A stretch of 64,000 nt of DNA from Gaiellasilicea sp033857955 (GTDB lineage Bacteria; Actinomycetota; Thermoleophilia; Gaiellales; Gaiellaceae). Position numbers and translations under genes: made by a program. Positions 62,665 through 64,000 of this stretch are shown piece after piece; within the stretch, counting starts at the first letter, position 1, and each line of letters opens with the position of its first letter. The stretch spans positions 16,730-80,729 of the forward strand of contig JAWVCW010000018.1 in the NCBI GenBank assembly GCA_033857955.1, read 5' to 3'. The notes beneath the pieces were generated by a model that was not told the origin of the DNA, did no database searches, and was given only the letters and a program-made list of their open reading frames with translations.

Positions 62665-63603
62665 TCAGAAGCCGGCGGAGCGGACGCCTGTCGCGATCAA
62701 GAGCAGCACGATCGCGGCAGCGAGCAACCGGTACCAGACGAAGATCGAGTAGTCATGCCGGCGCACGTAGCCGAGAAGCGCGGAGATCACGATCAGCCCG
62801 CTTCCGGCTGCGGCGAGAGTGCCGACGACGAACGGCCCCGTCCACCCCGCGGGGAGATCGCCCAGCAGGACGTCCTTCACGCCCTTCAGCAGGACCGCCC
62901 CGAGCACCGTCGGAACGAGCAGCAGGAACGAGAAGCGCGCGGCCGAGTCGCGGTCGAGCCCGAGCAGGCGGCCGGCGGAGATCGTGATCCCAGAGCGCGA
63001 GACGCCCGGCATCAGCGCCAGGCTCTGCGCGAAGCCCATCCCGACCGCGGCTTTCAGTCCCAGATCGCTCATCGACCGCCGCTCCGGCTGCCGGTCGGCG
63101 TACCAGAGGACGAGCGCGAAGACGGCCAGCAAGATCGCTATCTGCCACGGCTCGCCCAGGTTCGAAGCGATCGCGTCCTCGCCGACCAGGCCGATCGCAG
63201 CGGCCGGAATCGTCGCCACGAACACGAACCAGGCGATCCGCTCCTCCCCCGTCTCGAGCCGGCGCGTCCGCAGCGTCCGGACCCAAGCGCCGGCCAGCGT
63301 CACGATGTCGCGCCAGAAGTAGCCGACGACCGCTACGAGGGTGCCCAGGTGCAACGCCACGTCGAACGTCTGGTTGAAGACATCGTGCTCCTTCAGGTAC
63401 TGCCAGTCGCCGAGCCACGGCACGAGGATCAGGTGGCCCGACGAGGAGATCGGCAGCAACTCCGTCACGCCCTGGACGAGGCCGAGCACGAGCGCCTGCC
63501 AGTTGGGCAGCGCCTCGGCCCGATCCCCGATCCCCAGGAGCGTCAGCACCACCGCGACGAAGAGGCAGGCACCGGCGGAGATCCAGAGGGTCAACCGGCT
63601 CAC
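62665..63603 (-). CDS. uppP: Undecaprenyl-diphosphatase
   Basis: A 312-residue polytopic membrane enzyme (BacA family) that recycles undecaprenyl diphosphate for cell-wall synthesis. The two active-site motifs are GVTELLPISSSGHLIL (near residue 45) and LMPGVSRSGITISAGRLLGL (near residue 195). Eight or more membrane helices are predicted. It begins with GTG at 63603, with an extra N-terminal helix compared with short members. A weak 7-bp hairpin (62620-62650) lies beyond its stop and may terminate it. Confidence 0.95.
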   Translation of the reverse strand: MSRLTLWISAGACLFVAVVLTLLGIGDRAEALPNWQALVLGLVQGVTELLPISSSGHLILVPWLGDWQYLKEHDVFNQTFDVALHLGTLVAVVGYFWRDIVTLAGAWVRTLRTRRLETGEERIAWFVFVATIPAAAIGLVGEDAIASNLGEPWQIAILLAVFALVLWYADRQPERRSMSDLGLKAAVGMGFAQSLALMPGVSRSGITISAGRLLGLDRDSAARFSFLLLVPTVLGAVLLKGVKDVLLGDLPAGWTGPFVVGTLAAAGSGLIVISALLGYVRRHDYSIFVWYRLLAAAIVLLLIATGVRSAGF

Positions 63604-64000
63604 GCCGGCATCCTACGACCGCGGGCAGGTCTCGGACGTGGCAACGAAAACTTGTCGCAATTTGCAGAAAAGGCGCTCCTCTCGGCCTTGCCCGGATCGG
63701 ACGACCCGGTTAGGTTCCTGCGTGCAGGGAGCACGGAGCGCGATTAGGTCGATGCCGAGCTCGAGGGCCGTACGCGAAAGCGGAAAGTCAGCGGGTTCGG
63801 TGGACGAAAGCGCCACCGGCTCTCTGAATTTTTTCATGGCGCATTCTTGAAACGGGATCTGCGGGAGCAGATCCCGTTTCGCGCCGAGACCCCTGAAGCT
63901 GCGTGGGTCTGGATCGGGGCTCACTCAGCGATCGTCGGTGGTCGCGATCGGTTGCGGGCCGGTCCACAGACCCTTGGGCTGATTGCGGGGATCTGCGGGA
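63604..64000. other. 397-nt terminal region without a recognised gene
   Basis: No frame here resembles a known protein. A 103-codon frame on the minus strand (63613-63924) lacks family features and spans a strong hairpin, so it was not called. A small stem CGGTGG/CCACCG (63799-63819) is followed by AATTTTTT after a gap. Confidence 0.5.
63849..63880. terminator. 14-bp perfect hairpin with GGGA loop
   Basis: GAAACGGGATCTGC (63849-63862) pairs perfectly with 63867-63880 around GGGA. With AAA at the 5' base and TTTC at the 3' base it could terminate from either side. No gene upstream on the plus strand is recognised, so what it ends is unclear. Confidence 0.6.

Noticed and set aside
63613..63924. 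103-codon minus-strand gene at the right end
   Set aside because: It spans a perfect 14-bp hairpin, lacks a ribosome-binding site or close -10 box, and has no family resemblance.
1..64000. tRNA, rRNA, CRISPR arrays, transposases and phage genes
   Set aside because: I looked for tRNA arm motifs in the larger gaps, regularly spaced repeats, and transposase or integrase motifs, and saw none.

Overview
The window is a 64-kb piece of a high-GC (roughly 70 %) actinobacterial chromosome. The backbone order pnp - M16 peptidase - dapB - dapA - rnj - ftsK - rodZ-like - cinA - recA - recX - miaB - miaA - dapF - hflX - dut - sigma factors matches the order known from Mycobacterium and other Actinomycetota. 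Several traits point by inference to a deep-branching class such as Thermoleophilia: RNase Y next to recX, BMP-type nucleoside uptake, quinoproteins, and secreted subtilases with VSWxD and ALWGxG motifs. No mycolic-acid or sporulation genes are seen. Genes are tightly packed with many ATGA/GTGA overlaps. No rRNA, tRNA, CRISPR array, prophage or insertion sequence was found.

Layout. 1-6.3 kb: RNA decay (PNPase 3' end, RNase J) mixed with lysine/DAP genes (dapB, dapA) and a macro-domain protein. 6.3-9.0 kb: a nucleoside salvage operon (ribokinase, nucleoside hydrolase, two tiny membrane proteins) behind two strong palindromic operator-like sites. 9.0-22.8 kb: the most accessory part, inserted between rnj and ftsK. 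It holds a TolB-like protein, four cupredoxin domains in three proteins, three PQQ-type beta-propeller proteins, and a six-gene MoxR / DUF58 / membrane protein / VWA / small protein / VWA operon that runs directly into the third quinoprotein. In gene type and order this operon resembles mxaRSACKL, the maturation genes of methanol dehydrogenase. Two of the quinoproteins carry the Asp-x-Asp signature associated with lanthanide-dependent enzymes. 22.9-25 kb: ftsK. 25-32 kb: a BMP-family nucleoside ABC importer (two binding proteins, ATPase, two permeases), which would feed the salvage enzymes at 7-9 kb.

32-41 kb: rodZ-like, cinA, a frameshifted thpR, recA, recX, rny, miaB, an SDR epimerase and miaA. 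41-46 kb: a small insertion carrying a zinc-ribbon gene and a decayed duplicate of the miaA 3' end, then dapF (both expected catalytic cysteines are serine), the convergent dapD-dapC-dapE operon, and hflX. 46.8-52.2 kb: dut, a NUDIX hydrolase, a PLP decarboxylase, a secreted metzincin, and the murT-gatD pair for peptidoglycan amidation. 52.2-57.4 kb: a secreted subtilase with tandem VSWxD repeats, preceded by a folded leader that may be a c-di-GMP riboswitch and followed by a membrane GGDEF + HD-GYP protein that could make and break c-di-GMP. 57.5-63.6 kb: a helical-repeat DNA-binding-like protein, a class II amidotransferase, two sigma-70 factors, a broken 2H phosphoesterase, a GAF protein and uppP. 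The last 0.4 kb has no convincing gene.

A recurring regulatory theme is a -10-like TAnnnT hexamer ending only 6-9 nt before the start codon, without a Shine-Dalgarno sequence, at about a dozen genes. This suggests widespread leaderless transcription and was used to revise several starts.
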